A stretch of DNA of 13,535 nucleotides from Anaerolineae bacterium (GCA_025454715.1 JALONY010000036.1:1-13535); one strand, 5' to 3'. Positions 1 to 9,783 are shown, numbered from the stretch's first letter. Made by a program: numbers and translations. The notes: generated by a model from the sequence alone, not told the origin.

Positions 1-617
1 ATGCGCTCCAGCGGGGCGGCGGCGGCGATGCGGCGCGTCTCATCGGCATTTTTGTAGGTGATGGGGCCGGTGAAGCCGAGGTAAAAGCCCGCCTCGACGG
101 CGCGCATGGCCAGCGCAAACGGCGCGGACACGCTGTGTAGCACCCCCGGGCGTTGCGCCAACGCCCCACTCAGGCCAGCCGCCCAGCGCTCGATGATGGG
201 GATGAGGTCTTCGCTGGCCTCGCGGTTGTGCAGGATGACCGGCAAGCCCAGCTCGGCGGCCAACGCCAATTGGCTCTCGAACGCCTCGGCTTGTTTGGCC
301 TTGGGCGACCTGTCCCAGTAATAATCCAGCCCGATTTCGCCAATCGAGACCACCCCGCGCTCGGCGGCCAAGGCGCGCATCCACGCGAGGTCGGCCTCGC
401 TGAAATCGGCGGTGCTGTTGGGGTGCACCCCGACTGCCGCATACACCCGCCCCGCGTGGGCATGGCTGAGGCGCACGGCGTTTTGGCTGGTGGCGTGGTC
501 GATGCCCGGGATAATCAGGCGGGTGACGCCGACCGCTTCGGCGCGCTGGAGCACGGCGTCACGGTCGGGGTCATAGGCGTCGAAATCGAGGTGGACGTGG
601 GTATCGACCAGTGCCAC
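1..617 (-). CDS. tatD: TatD family metal-dependent hydrolase (3'-truncated by window edge)
   Basis: A metal-dependent hydrolase of the TatD superfamily (TIM-barrel, amidohydrolase-like), a family of DNA exonucleases/3'-end repair enzymes. Reading from a GTG at 617 I see 205 complete codons. The N-terminal metal motif is VDTHVHLD (His7, His9), then AVGVHP near residue 61, the metal-bridging Glu in GEIGLDYYWD (Glu94), His130 in ILHNREA, and His161 in GVLHSVSA, where the family usually has HCFSG. The C-terminal Asp motif lies beyond the window. The start is inferred: no ATG precedes the conserved VDTHVH motif after the upstream stop, so GTG at 617 is the best choice, 7 bp after the gmd stop at 625-627. 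This makes it the third gene of the rmd-gmd-tatD operon, with no recognisable Shine-Dalgarno of its own, so translational coupling is plausible. Family is certain; the physiological substrate cannot be read from sequence. Confidence 0.9.
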   Translation of the reverse strand, partial: MALVDTHVHLDFDAYDPDRDAVLQRAEAVGVTRLIIPGIDHATSQNAVRLSHAHAGRVYAAVGVHPNSTADFSEADLAWMRALAAERGVVSIGEIGLDYYWDRSPKAKQAEAFESQLALAAELGLPVILHNREASEDLIPIIERWAAGLSGALAQRPGVLHSVSAPFALAMRAVEAGFYLGFTGPITYKNADETRRIAAAAPLER

Positions 618-624
618 GGCGGGG

Positions 625-1605
<981 letters not shown>

Positions 1606-2553
1606 TTATGCTCCTTTTACACGCTGGCGACAGTCTTCGAGCAGGTCGCGCAACGTTTGTTCAAACGGGATGGCTGGTTGCCAGCCGGTGGCCTCGCGCA
1701 GGCGGGTGTAATCGCCCTCGAGGATCGGGATTTTGCTGGGGCGCAGGCGGGCGGGGTCGATTTCGACCGTGATGGGGGTGTGGGCGTGCGCCAGCAAGCC
1801 GTCCAGCACGCTTTGGATGGTGCGCGCCGCGCCGGAGGCGATGTTGTAAGCCTCGCCCGCCTGCCCTCGCTCGGCCAGCAGGTGATAGGCGCGCACCACG
1901 TCGCGTACGTCGGTGAAGTCGCGGCGCGCCGTCAAGTCGCCGACCTTGAGGACGGGGTCTTGCAGACCGGCCTCGATGCGGGCGATTTGGAGGGCGAAGG
2001 CCGGTGCGACGAACAAATCGCTTTGCCCGGGGCCGAAATGGTTGAACGGGCGGGCGCGGATGACCGGCAGGCCGTGGCTGAGGTGGTATTGCAGCCCGAG
2101 CAAGTCTTGGGTCACCTTGCTGACGCTGTACGGGCTGTTGGGCAGCAGGGGCGCGTCCTCGGTGATGGGGGTGACGCTGGCGGCACCATAGACCTCGGCG
2201 GAACCGGCGATGACGATGCGCGGGGCGAGGCCGAGGCGGGTGCAGGCGTGCAGCAGGTTGAGCTGGGCGCGGATGTTGGTCTCCAGCGTCTCCCACGGTG
2301 CCTCGAACGAGCGCGGCACGAAGGCTTGGCCGGCCAGATGATAGAGGTGGTCGGGGCGCACCTCGTCCAGCATAGTGTGGGTGGCGTCGGGGTCGCGCAA
2401 ATCGAGCGAGACCCAGCGCACCCCCTCGAGGGGCGGCGCGGGTTGGCTGGGCAGGCATGTCCCGACCAGTGTGGCGTGTGGCAGGCTGGCGCGTAAATGG
2501 CGAATCAGCGCCCCGCCGACGAATCCACCTGCTCCTGTGATGAGTATCTGCAC
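1606..2553 (-). CDS. rmd: GDP-6-deoxy-D-mannose reductase (GDP-4-keto-6-deoxymannose reductase)
   Basis: Reduces the 4-keto group of GDP-4-keto-6-deoxy-D-mannose to give GDP-D-rhamnose, the donor for rhamnose in surface glycans. The 315-residue protein is an extended SDR: ITGAGGFVGG (5-14) binds NAD(P)H, AGSAEVYG (116-123) carries the catalytic Ser, YSVSK (Tyr142, Lys146) is the YxxxK pair, and RPFNHFGPGQ (168-177), DLTARRDFTDVRDVVRAY (206-223) and RPSKIPILEGDYTRL (271-285) match the Rmd subgroup rather than fucose synthase. I chose the GTG at 2553: the open frame extends to an ATG at 2673, but that would overlap the end of the upstream gene and precede the promoter, and the Rossmann motif begins right after the GTG, which has GGGG about 6 bases upstream. 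Followed 6 bp later by gmd. dTDP-type or other nucleotide-sugar reductases are alternatives, made unlikely by the gmd pairing. Confidence 0.92.
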   Translation of the reverse strand: MQILITGAGGFVGGALIRHLRASLPHATLVGTCLPSQPAPPLEGVRWVSLDLRDPDATHTMLDEVRPDHLYHLAGQAFVPRSFEAPWETLETNIRAQLNLLHACTRLGLAPRIVIAGSAEVYGAASVTPITEDAPLLPNSPYSVSKVTQDLLGLQYHLSHGLPVIRARPFNHFGPGQSDLFVAPAFALQIARIEAGLQDPVLKVGDLTARRDFTDVRDVVRAYHLLAERGQAGEAYNIASGAARTIQSVLDGLLAHAHTPITVEIDPARLRPSKIPILEGDYTRLREATGWQPAIPFEQTLRDLLEDCRQRVKGA

Positions 2554-2590
2554 CGTTCTGCCCCGTTTCGTTCCGATGCGCGATGACAAC

Positions 2591-2617
2591 GGCAAGGCAT
2601 TATACAGGTGCCTTGCC
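2591..2617. repeat. Perfect 9-bp inverted repeat at the rmd promoter
   Basis: GGCAAGGCA (2591-2599) and its exact reverse complement TGCCTTGCC (2609-2617) are separated by 9 bp. The spacer holds five of the six -10 bases (2600-2604) and the left arm overlaps the sixth (2599). It could be an operator for a dimeric regulator of the GDP-rhamnose operon, or an RNA hairpin ending transcripts of the upstream lipoprotein gene (stop at 2630). The absence of a T-run on the minus strand after the hairpin speaks against an intrinsic terminator. Confidence 0.65.
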
Positions 2618-2627
2618 AACCTGCCAG
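2599..2627 (-). promoter_or_regulatory. Sigma70-type promoter of the rmd-gmd-tatD operon
   Basis: On the minus strand, a perfect TATAAT (2599-2604) is preceded after exactly 17 bp by CTGGCA (2622-2627, 4 of 6 matches to TTGACA). Transcription would start near 2592, giving a leader of about 39 bases before the rmd GTG at 2553. The -35 lies 3 bp beyond the stop of the upstream lipoprotein gene. The -10 is followed by GCC, and the same 9-mer TATAATGCC occurs upstream of adoK. Inference from motif and spacing only. Confidence 0.72.
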
Positions 2628-2629
2628 AC

Positions 2630-4741
2630 CTAACGCGGTGGATAGGGTGCGATGAAGCTGGTGGTCTGCACACCGCTTTCCGTGCGATAGGTATACGCTA
2701 CGAGGTCGTAATGTTGCCCGACCGGGATGAGGATAGCGCGTTCGCGGTCGATGATGCGGTTGTCGGCGTTGACGATGAGCGCGTCGAAATAGGTCTGTGG
2801 GGCGAACGTCTGGATGGAGGCGGTGCCGGGCTGCACGTTGCGTAGCAACAGGCGCACGTCCAACGGCAAGCTGAGCAACTCGGGCGTCGGGGCGGGTGTG
2901 GCGTCGGGCGGGGGTGGGAAGGTGGGAGTCGGGAAGACCGGCGTGACATCGGGGGCATATGGGACGAGGCTGATGCCCATCGAGTCCGACAGGTTGAGCG
3001 ACAGGTTGACCAAGCGCATGGTCGCGCTGCCGGGCACCTCCAGCAGGGCGGCGTCGTCGATGGCGACGGCGCGCAGGCCGTCGGTGGGCGAGCCGTAGAT
3101 GAACACGCTGTAATCGCTGGGGGTGGCCACCGGCAAGACCACGTCGATGAGGGCGGCACCCCCGCCGCCACTCTGGGCGACCAACAGGCGGAACTCAGCG
3201 CCGATGTGGTTGGTCAGGGGGCCGCCCGCCCCTGCGATGAGCGATGGGAAGACCAGCACCCCATCGACGTAGATGTCGATGGCGACGCCGGTGGCGAGGG
3301 CGTTGACGAAGCGCAGGCGGGATTGCGGCAAGGCGCTACCGTCTTGCGCCAGCGCCTCGGATTGCTCGATTGGCAGGGCGTAACGGGCGGCGGGCAGGTC
3401 GTCACGGGCGCTCACGGCATACAGCACGCTTTGTCCGGCCTCGATGTCGAGGGGCTCTTCCTCGATGATGTCGATGTCGGGGTTGTTGGCGTCTCTGAAG
3501 CGGAACACGGTGGATTGGGCGGGCAAGACCGCGGGCTGGCTGAATTGGCCGTAACCGAGCGGTTGAAAGCCCTCTTCACCGGTGGTCAAGCCAGAAACGT
3601 CGGGCAGTGGGTTGAAGAACACGTAGCGGCTGGAGCCGTTGGGCACGGGGGAGCGGTCTGGCTCGAACGGGATGAGCCGTAGCTGGTCGGGCGTGCCGGT
3701 CAGCAACAAAAACAGCTCGGCGTCGTCACGCCCGTTGAGGGGGGTCGGGGCGATGAGCGGTTGCGAGGCGTTGCGGTCGGCACCGGCGGTGTAGACCGAG
3801 AGGAGCTGGGGCGCGGTGGTGACGGTGCGCGGCTCGGCGAGGCCGGTATAGCCGACGGCTTGCGCCCAAATGGCGTCGTTGAGGTAGACATCGACCTCGC
3901 GCAGTTCGGGGCTGAGGTGGATGAGCCGGACGGAATAGCGCCCTTGCAGGACGGTCTCGAGGCGCTGGACGGTCAGTTGGTCGGGGGCTTGCGGGTTGCG
4001 CGAGACGATGAACGTATAGCTGGTGCGGTTTTGCACGCGCAACGGCTGCTCGAACAGCACGGCGTCGCCCACGCTGACGCGCAATTGGCGGTCACCACGG
4101 GCGATGACGACCGGCTCGCCTACGCTTTGGGCGGCGAGGTCGGCCACCGGCTGGTCGTCGAGTGAGAGCTGTAGCGCGGTGTCGGGCAGGGCGTTGATGA
4201 CGGTCGCCCACGCGCTTTGGGCATCCAGCGGCTCGGTCGGGGCGCGATGGGTGAGGGCTTGGGGTTGGTCGGGGTCGCCGGTTAGGGTCAGGTCGGTGAT
4301 TTGCCCGTTGACCGCCTCGAAGGTGGCCAGCGGCGCGCCGTCGGGCGACAGGCTGAGGTCATAGGTGCCCGGCAAGACCGGCACGCTGATGCCCGCCAAG
4401 CCAGCGCGCAGGCCGCTTTGCAGAAGCTGACCGTTTAGGTATAGGTCGAACGTGCTGTCTGCGGCGGTGGCGTTGGTCACACGGATGAACGGGGTTTGCG
4501 CGGTCTCGGGCACGCGCCCACGCCCGAAGAACGCGGTCGGCGACGGGGTGAGGGTGGGTTGCGGGCGGGTGGCGGTCGGGATGGGCGTCGGGCTGGCGGG
4601 CGGGGTCGGGCTGGGCAACAGCACCTCGGTCGGCAGGGGTGCCTCGGGCTGGCAACCGGTGAGGACGCCCAGCAGCAGGCACGCCATCACGCCCCAAACC
4701 ATGCGCCAACGGCCAAAATCAAGTCGCTTCGTCATCCGCAT
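2630..4741 (-). CDS. Large lipoprotein with DUF4397-like repeats
   Basis: A 703-residue exported lipoprotein of unknown function. The N-terminus has basic residues, a hydrophobic segment (about 14-27) and a lipobox LTGC with Cys30 as the lipidation site. A Thr/Pro/Ser-rich linker (34-70) follows. The rest is a chain of beta-rich modules resembling DUF4397, each opening with a strand such as IRVTNA, SVRLIHLSP or LRFVNA followed by a (D/E)xYxxG/N motif: about 85-155, 177-250, 268-360, 371-450, 474-565, a short one from 574, and 627-700, with a second Pro-rich linker at 601-622. DUF4397 proteins are usually cell-surface proteins of unknown role. No catalytic motif is visible. ATG at 4741 has GGAGGGG just upstream; ATG at 4735 is an alternative. 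A paralogous-looking repeat protein lies directly upstream (4868-7375), so the pair probably arose together or works together at the envelope. The module count is by eye. Confidence 0.86.
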   Translation of the reverse strand: MRMTKRLDFGRWRMVWGVMACLLLGVLTGCQPEAPLPTEVLLPSPTPPASPTPIPTATRPQPTLTPSPTAFFGRGRVPETAQTPFIRVTNATAADSTFDLYLNGQLLQSGLRAGLAGISVPVLPGTYDLSLSPDGAPLATFEAVNGQITDLTLTGDPDQPQALTHRAPTEPLDAQSAWATVINALPDTALQLSLDDQPVADLAAQSVGEPVVIARGDRQLRVSVGDAVLFEQPLRVQNRTSYTFIVSRNPQAPDQLTVQRLETVLQGRYSVRLIHLSPELREVDVYLNDAIWAQAVGYTGLAEPRTVTTAPQLLSVYTAGADRNASQPLIAPTPLNGRDDAELFLLLTGTPDQLRLIPFEPDRSPVPNGSSRYVFFNPLPDVSGLTTGEEGFQPLGYGQFSQPAVLPAQSTVFRFRDANNPDIDIIEEEPLDIEAGQSVLYAVSARDDLPAARYALPIEQSEALAQDGSALPQSRLRFVNALATGVAIDIYVDGVLVFPSLIAGAGGPLTNHIGAEFRLLVAQSGGGGAALIDVVLPVATPSDYSVFIYGSPTDGLRAVAIDDAALLEVPGSATMRLVNLSLNLSDSMGISLVPYAPDVTPVFPTPTFPPPPDATPAPTPELLSLPLDVRLLLRNVQPGTASIQTFAPQTYFDALIVNADNRIIDRERAILIPVGQHYDLVAYTYRTESGVQTTSFIAPYPPR
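2882..2933 (+). repeat. G-rich tract encoding the second Pro-rich linker (G-quadruplex motif)
   Basis: On the plus (template) strand there are eight runs of three or more G within 52 bases; the core 2906-2926 has four runs with loops of 1, 1 and 5 bases, fitting the usual G3+ quadruplex pattern. It encodes the Thr/Pro-rich linker at residues 600-622 of the lipoprotein, so codon composition explains its origin; any folding role is inference. Confidence 0.5.
4545..4615 (+). repeat. G-rich tract encoding the first Pro-rich linker (G-quadruplex motif)
   Basis: Plus-strand runs of three or four G at 4545-4548, 4552-4554, 4556-4558, 4563-4565 and 4567-4569 are separated by 3, 1, 4 and 1 bases, and more runs continue to 4615. 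The tract encodes the Thr/Pro linker just after the lipobox of the lipoprotein (residues about 43-66). It lies on the template strand of the gene. Compositional origin is sufficient; structure formation is unproven. Confidence 0.5.
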
Positions 4742-4750
4742 TTTCCCCTC

Positions 4751-4765
4751 CGACCCGATGGGTCG
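4751..4765. repeat. Small inverted repeat in the lipoprotein gene leader
   Basis: CGACCC (4751-4756) and GGGTCG (4760-4765) form a perfect 6-bp inverted repeat with a 3-base loop, directly upstream of the Shine-Dalgarno of the lipoprotein gene. It could form a leader hairpin or be a protein-binding site. A possible minus-strand -10 TACAAT lies further upstream at 4791-4796 without a convincing -35. Confidence 0.4.
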
Positions 4766-4805
4766 AACGATTACCTGACTGCATATGGCGATTGTACTAC
4801 AAACG

Positions 4806-4834
4806 CCAAAGCCCCGCGCACGGCGGGGCTTTGG
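4806..4834 (-). terminator. Hairpin terminator after the DUF4397/SH3b gene
   Basis: CCAAAGCCCCGC (4806-4817) pairs perfectly with GCGGGGCTTTGG (4823-4834) around a 5-base loop, a 12-bp stem whose core AAAGCCCCGC...GCGGGGCTTT is the classic bidirectional intrinsic terminator form. It lies 33 bp past the stop of the 4868-7375 gene and ends its transcripts; the T-run after the stem is short. It isolates the downstream lipoprotein gene, which therefore probably has its own promoter in 4742-4805. Confidence 0.85.
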
Positions 4835-4867
4835 TGGGGTGTCCCTCTAGAAGGGGTGCAGTGCCGA

Positions 4868-7375
4868 TTAGGCGCTGGGGGTCGGGGTCGGGGTGGTGGT
4901 CGGTAGTGCGGTCGGCAACGCCCCGAAATCGGTGCTGAGCGGGATGTCGGCCAGTTGCACCGTGCGCTCATTGAAGCTGAAAATCAGGAACGTGGTCGAG
5001 ACCCAGCCGCGCACGCCGTCAAACTCGACCTCGACCCAATCGAGGGTGTTGGTGCGGCTGAAGACCTGCACGCGGGCGCCCAACGGCAGGTTGGCCAAGA
5101 CCTCGGCGCTGGTGCTGGGGGTGCGGCGCACGTTGAGGCTGACGCCCGGGTTGAGCCCGACGACCTGCGCGACGTTGACGCCGCGGAGCGGGTCGGCGGT
5201 GGGCTGGGCGAGGCTGGGCGCGTCGGCGCTGATGGTGCCGCGCAAGGTGGCCTCATCGACCGCTTGGATCAAGCTGGCGGCGGTCAGTTCCTCGACCGTC
5301 TGCACCTTGCCACGGAACTCGTAGCGCAGGTAGAGCGTGCCCGCCCAGCCGGTGATGGTGCCGCCCTCGGCAGGCTCATACTCGACGAACGCCCAAGTGC
5401 CGGAGGCACCCACGCCAATCAGGCGCATCGACGTGCCGCTGAGCACGCGGGCGAGCACCTCACCACCGGTCTCGGGGGTGCGGCGGATGTTGAGGTTGAC
5501 GCCAGCATCGAGGTTGAACACCACGGCGCGGGCGAAGTTCTCGGGCGGGATGGGGGTGGTCACGACCGTGCCGGAGGCGGTACCGGCGCGGTTGCGCGGC
5601 ACGCTGGGCAGGTCGGCGAGGCGCTGGCGCTCACCCCGCGGGTCACGCACGTCGAGGTACAGGGTGTTGACCCACGCGCTGACCGCGCCATCGGGCGTCT
5701 CGAGCGTGACGTTGAGCCACGTATCGAGCGGGTTCAGGTCGTCGTTGCCGGTCAGCAGGCTGACGGGATCGACGAACGTCGTGCCGTCCGGCAGGGGGAT
5801 TTCCTCGCCGGTAATCACGTCGATGGGCGCGCCGACGCGGCCATTGACCACGAAGACCGTGCCATTGGGGGCGAGGCCGAGCGAGCGAGCATCCGCCGAG
5901 GGGAACTCGCGCAGTTGGATGTTGGCGCCCGGGTCGAGGATGACGCGAGCGGTCGGGAAGGTGCTGGCCGTCGGGCCGGTGACGACCACGATGGGCGCGG
6001 GCGTGGCCTCGGCAGATGCACCGATGGGGGTGGCCGTCGGCTGCGCCAGAGGCGGCGTGGTGGCGGTGGGGGTCGGCGGCACTTGGACGATGATGTCCTC
6101 GGCGGCGCCGGGCGCGCTGTTGACCGCTTGGGCGAGGCCGGTCGGCAACACGCGCAAGCTGAAGGTCTCGCCGGTGCGGAGCGCGATCAGGTTGTAATAG
6201 TTGCCGCCGTACAGCGAGACGTTGGGCACGACGATTTCGGCGTTGACCGTGCCGGCCTGCACGCTGAGGGTGATGTTCTGGCGGCTGGGCGCGACCGTGA
6301 CGGCTTCGCTGGCGTCGCCGACGTTCAAGCCCTCGGCCAAGGCGGTGCCGTCGGCTTGGGTGACGGTGATGGTGGTGCCCGCGATGCTGTTGAGCACGCT
6401 GACGGCGGCTTGGCGGCTGGTCACGCCGCTGATGTCGTCGGCATAGGCTTCGACCGTCAGGTCTTCGAGCGAGCCGGTGGCGGCCACGGTGATGGCGTTG
6501 CCCGCCTCGACCTCGAGCGGCAGGGCGATGATTTCATCGCCGCCGCCCGCCACGCGCAGGCTGGCCGTCAAGCTGCCCGCATCGACCGGCAGGTGCACGG
6601 TGCTCTCGCCAAAGGCGAGGTTGGGGACGATCAGGGCGTCGTTGACGAACAAATCGACGTTGGGCGCGCCCTCGGCGGCGTGCGCCACGCGCACGAACCC
6701 GACCTCACCCCCGACGCTGACCGGTGCGCGCAGCACCAGCGCTTGGGGGGCGGTGGCGGGGCCATAGATGACCAGAGTCTGGGCGGTGCGCCCGCTCAGG
6801 CCAATCAGGGTGGTGGGCAACACGGCCTCTTCGGCGGTGCCGCCGGTGGGGAAGGCGGTGAAGCTGTAGGCGTTGGCGGGCACGTCGATGGTGTTCAGGA
6901 AGTCCTTGTAGGCCAAGCCGGTGATGATGGTCTGGCCGTCGGCCTGAAAGTCGAGGGCGGGGCCGCCCTTGACGGCATGAATCACGTTGAAGCGGCTGGT
7001 GCCTGCGTCCAGCGCGTTGAGGTCGTCGCGGTACACGTCGAAGGCCAGCGGGTCGGTCGAGGAGGCAATCAGCGTGAAGGCCTCGTCACCCGCGGTGACG
7101 ATGGTCTGCTCGAACAATGCGCTGGTCACGCCGCTGAGGGTGACGCGCACGTCCAGCTCGCCCGCGGTGGTGCGGATGTAGCCGCTGGACTCGCCGAAGT
7201 TCAGGTTGGCGGCGCTCAGGTTATCGTTGATGTACACGTCGAGGCCGGCCACGCCCGGGATGACGTGCAAGAAGCGCACCTGTGCGGTGGCCTCTTGCGC
7301 GCCCGTGCTCAGGCCGAGCATCGCGACGGCCATCAGCATGGCGAGGATGACGAAAAACTTGCGGATGGACTGCAT
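4868..7375 (-). CDS. Secreted protein with four DUF4397-like and three SH3b domains
   Basis: An 835-residue exported protein of unknown function. A signal peptide (basic QSIRK, hydrophobic 8-22, likely cleavage after about 25-31, no lipobox) precedes four DUF4397-like modules at about 32-125, 127-215, 225-310 and 322-410, with signatures such as VRFLHVIPG, GLDVYIN and VRVAHAAEGAPNVDLFVN. A Thr/Pro linker (433-470) leads to three bacterial SH3 domains at about 476-578, 615-690 and 735-800, recognisable from LNVRRTPSTSAEVLANLPLG and GWVSTTFL, and LNIRRTPETGGEVLARVLSG and GWAGTLYL; the first is diverged. It ends in a TPTPTPSA tail. SH3b domains often bind peptidoglycan or surface polymers, so a wall-associated role is inferred. 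ATG at 7375 is chosen over 7450 because of AAGGAGGG 5 bases upstream and the signal peptide. It starts 56 bp after ahcY and has no clear promoter of its own, so may be co-transcribed. Confidence 0.88.
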   Translation of the reverse strand: MQSIRKFFVILAMLMAVAMLGLSTGAQEATAQVRFLHVIPGVAGLDVYINDNLSAANLNFGESSGYIRTTAGELDVRVTLSGVTSALFEQTIVTAGDEAFTLIASSTDPLAFDVYRDDLNALDAGTSRFNVIHAVKGGPALDFQADGQTIITGLAYKDFLNTIDVPANAYSFTAFPTGGTAEEAVLPTTLIGLSGRTAQTLVIYGPATAPQALVLRAPVSVGGEVGFVRVAHAAEGAPNVDLFVNDALIVPNLAFGESTVHLPVDAGSLTASLRVAGGGDEIIALPLEVEAGNAITVAATGSLEDLTVEAYADDISGVTSRQAAVSVLNSIAGTTITVTQADGTALAEGLNVGDASEAVTVAPSRQNITLSVQAGTVNAEIVVPNVSLYGGNYYNLIALRTGETFSLRVLPTGLAQAVNSAPGAAEDIIVQVPPTPTATTPPLAQPTATPIGASAEATPAPIVVVTGPTASTFPTARVILDPGANIQLREFPSADARSLGLAPNGTVFVVNGRVGAPIDVITGEEIPLPDGTTFVDPVSLLTGNDDLNPLDTWLNVTLETPDGAVSAWVNTLYLDVRDPRGERQRLADLPSVPRNRAGTASGTVVTTPIPPENFARAVVFNLDAGVNLNIRRTPETGGEVLARVLSGTSMRLIGVGASGTWAFVEYEPAEGGTITGWAGTLYLRYEFRGKVQTVEELTAASLIQAVDEATLRGTISADAPSLAQPTADPLRGVNVAQVVGLNPGVSLNVRRTPSTSAEVLANLPLGARVQVFSRTNTLDWVEVEFDGVRGWVSTTFLIFSFNERTVQLADIPLSTDFGALPTALPTTTPTPTPSA

Positions 7376-7380
7376 GAAGA

Positions 7381-7388
7381 CCCTCCTT
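7381..7388 (-). promoter_or_regulatory. Strong Shine-Dalgarno that fixes the start of the SH3b protein
   Basis: Minus-strand AAGGAGGG ends 5 bases before the ATG at 7375. It is the strongest ribosome site I found in the window and rules in favour of this start over the in-frame ATG at 7450, which would overlap the ahcY coding end. It suggests high expression of the surface protein. Confidence 0.8.
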
Positions 7389-7431
7389 GGTCGTCTGCTG
7401 GTCAGGAAGACAGGTGGCGTGCCTGTGGCGA

Positions 7432-8775
<1,344 letters not shown>

Positions 8776-9685
8776 CTAGTCCGCGTTTGCGGAATGCAGC
8801 AGTTCGTCCAGATAGCCCTCGTCGTCGTAGGTGCCGCGGAAGCGCTCGACGAACTCGCTGCGGGTGAAGTCGTGGCTTTGGGTGCCGACCTGCTCTAGCA
8901 CGTAGGTGGCGCACAGCGACCCGACCAACCCGCACAAGCGCAGCGGCCAGCCCGACATCAGCCCGCGGATGAGGCCCCTCATGGGTGTCGCCGTGGTAGA
9001 TGGTGGCGCCGTGCTTGCCCTTGGTGATGACCAAGACCGGCAGCTTGGCGCGCAGGTCTTCTAGCGAGAGGCCGGTCTTCTTGCTGATGATGCTGGCCTC
9101 GTAGGCGTTGACGACCATCGCGTAGGCGCCGTCGATGTCTTGCGACAGCTCTTCACCGCTCAGGCGCGGCACCTGCTGGCTGGGGTCATAAATCAGGCGG
9201 GCACCGCTGGCGCGTGCCTCGGCGCACAGGTTGCTCATGGCCTTGGGGTCATTGGGCGAGACCACCACCCAATCGGGCTTGTCGGGGTGGACATCGGTCA
9301 GGCGGTATTGGCTGGCGTAGGCCATCGCACCGGCATAAAACGACGCGATTTGGTTGTTGTCGAGGTCGGTATTGGCGAAGAACGAGGCGGTGAACACCTG
9401 ATCGATTTGCTGCACCAGCGAGCAATCGACCCCCCGCGACTCCAGCCAACGCCGGTACTCGCCGAAATCGCGCCCGACGGTGCCGAACAGCTTGGGCTTG
9501 GCGCCCAGCATGGCCAGCGTAAACGAGATGTTGGCGGCGACGCCGCCCCAGTGACGGGTCATTTCATCGACCAAGAAGCTCAGGCTGACCTGATGCAAAT
9601 CCTCGGTGATGATATGTTCGACGAACCGGCCCGGGAAGCGCATCAGGTAGTCGTAAGCGATGGAGCCGGTGAGGATAACAGACAT
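8776..9685 (-). pseudogene. adoK: Adenosine kinase (PfkB family), broken by a deletion/frameshift at the catalytic motif
   Basis: Phosphorylates adenosine to AMP when intact, consuming the product of the neighbouring AhcY. Residues 1-236 (from ATG 9685) closely resemble, from memory, mycobacterial adenosine kinase: LTGSIAYDYLMRFPGRFVE, HQVSLSFLVDE, GGVAANISF, QIASFYAGAM and DPSQQVPRLSGEE. The frame then breaks at about 8978-8983: after HGDTHE homology continues in another frame as RGLIRGLMSGWPLRLCGL, through VLEQVGTQ and ending at the TAG at 8776. The segment that should lie between, including the DPTGxGD anion-hole and catalytic Asp motif, is absent, perhaps 15-22 codons by comparison with relatives. 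Total length 910 bp is not a multiple of three. Unrepaired, translation would run to 8672 with about 100 unrelated residues. A 6-bp inverted repeat (ATGAGG/CCTCAT, 8969-8982) sits exactly at the junction. Either a recent pseudogene or an assembly/sequencing deletion; family assignment is firm, status uncertain. Confidence 0.88.
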
Positions 9686-9723
9686 GGAGTACCCGCGTTT
9701 CTAACGATATGCAAAACAGAGGC

Positions 9724-9731
9724 ATTATAAT
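9724..9731. promoter_or_regulatory. Divergent promoter region of adoK and pncB with palindromic -10
   Basis: The 98-bp region between adoK (start 9685) and pncB (start 9784) contains ATTATAAT, a perfect palindrome that supplies TATAAT on both strands: 9724-9729 for minus and 9726-9731 for plus. The minus copy is followed by GCC as at the rmd promoter, and lies 38 bp before the adoK ATG; the plus copy lies 52 bp before pncB. No good -35 is present for either; at 17 bp the minus strand has ATGCAA (3 of 6). Inverted repeats GCATT/AATGC flank it (9722-9726, 9736-9740). Regulation by an activator is possible but unproven. Confidence 0.55.
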
Positions 9732-9783
9732 CGGGAATGCGAGGACTTGCATGACTAAAAATGCCTGAAAGGGACATGCCCCG

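Noticed and set aside
4877..4903. Short tandem GGGGTC-like repeats as a possible satellite or regulatory repeat
   Set aside because: They are the codons of the TPTPTPSA tail of the SH3b protein, with only three G4-5 runs, so neither a repeat array nor a convincing quadruplex.
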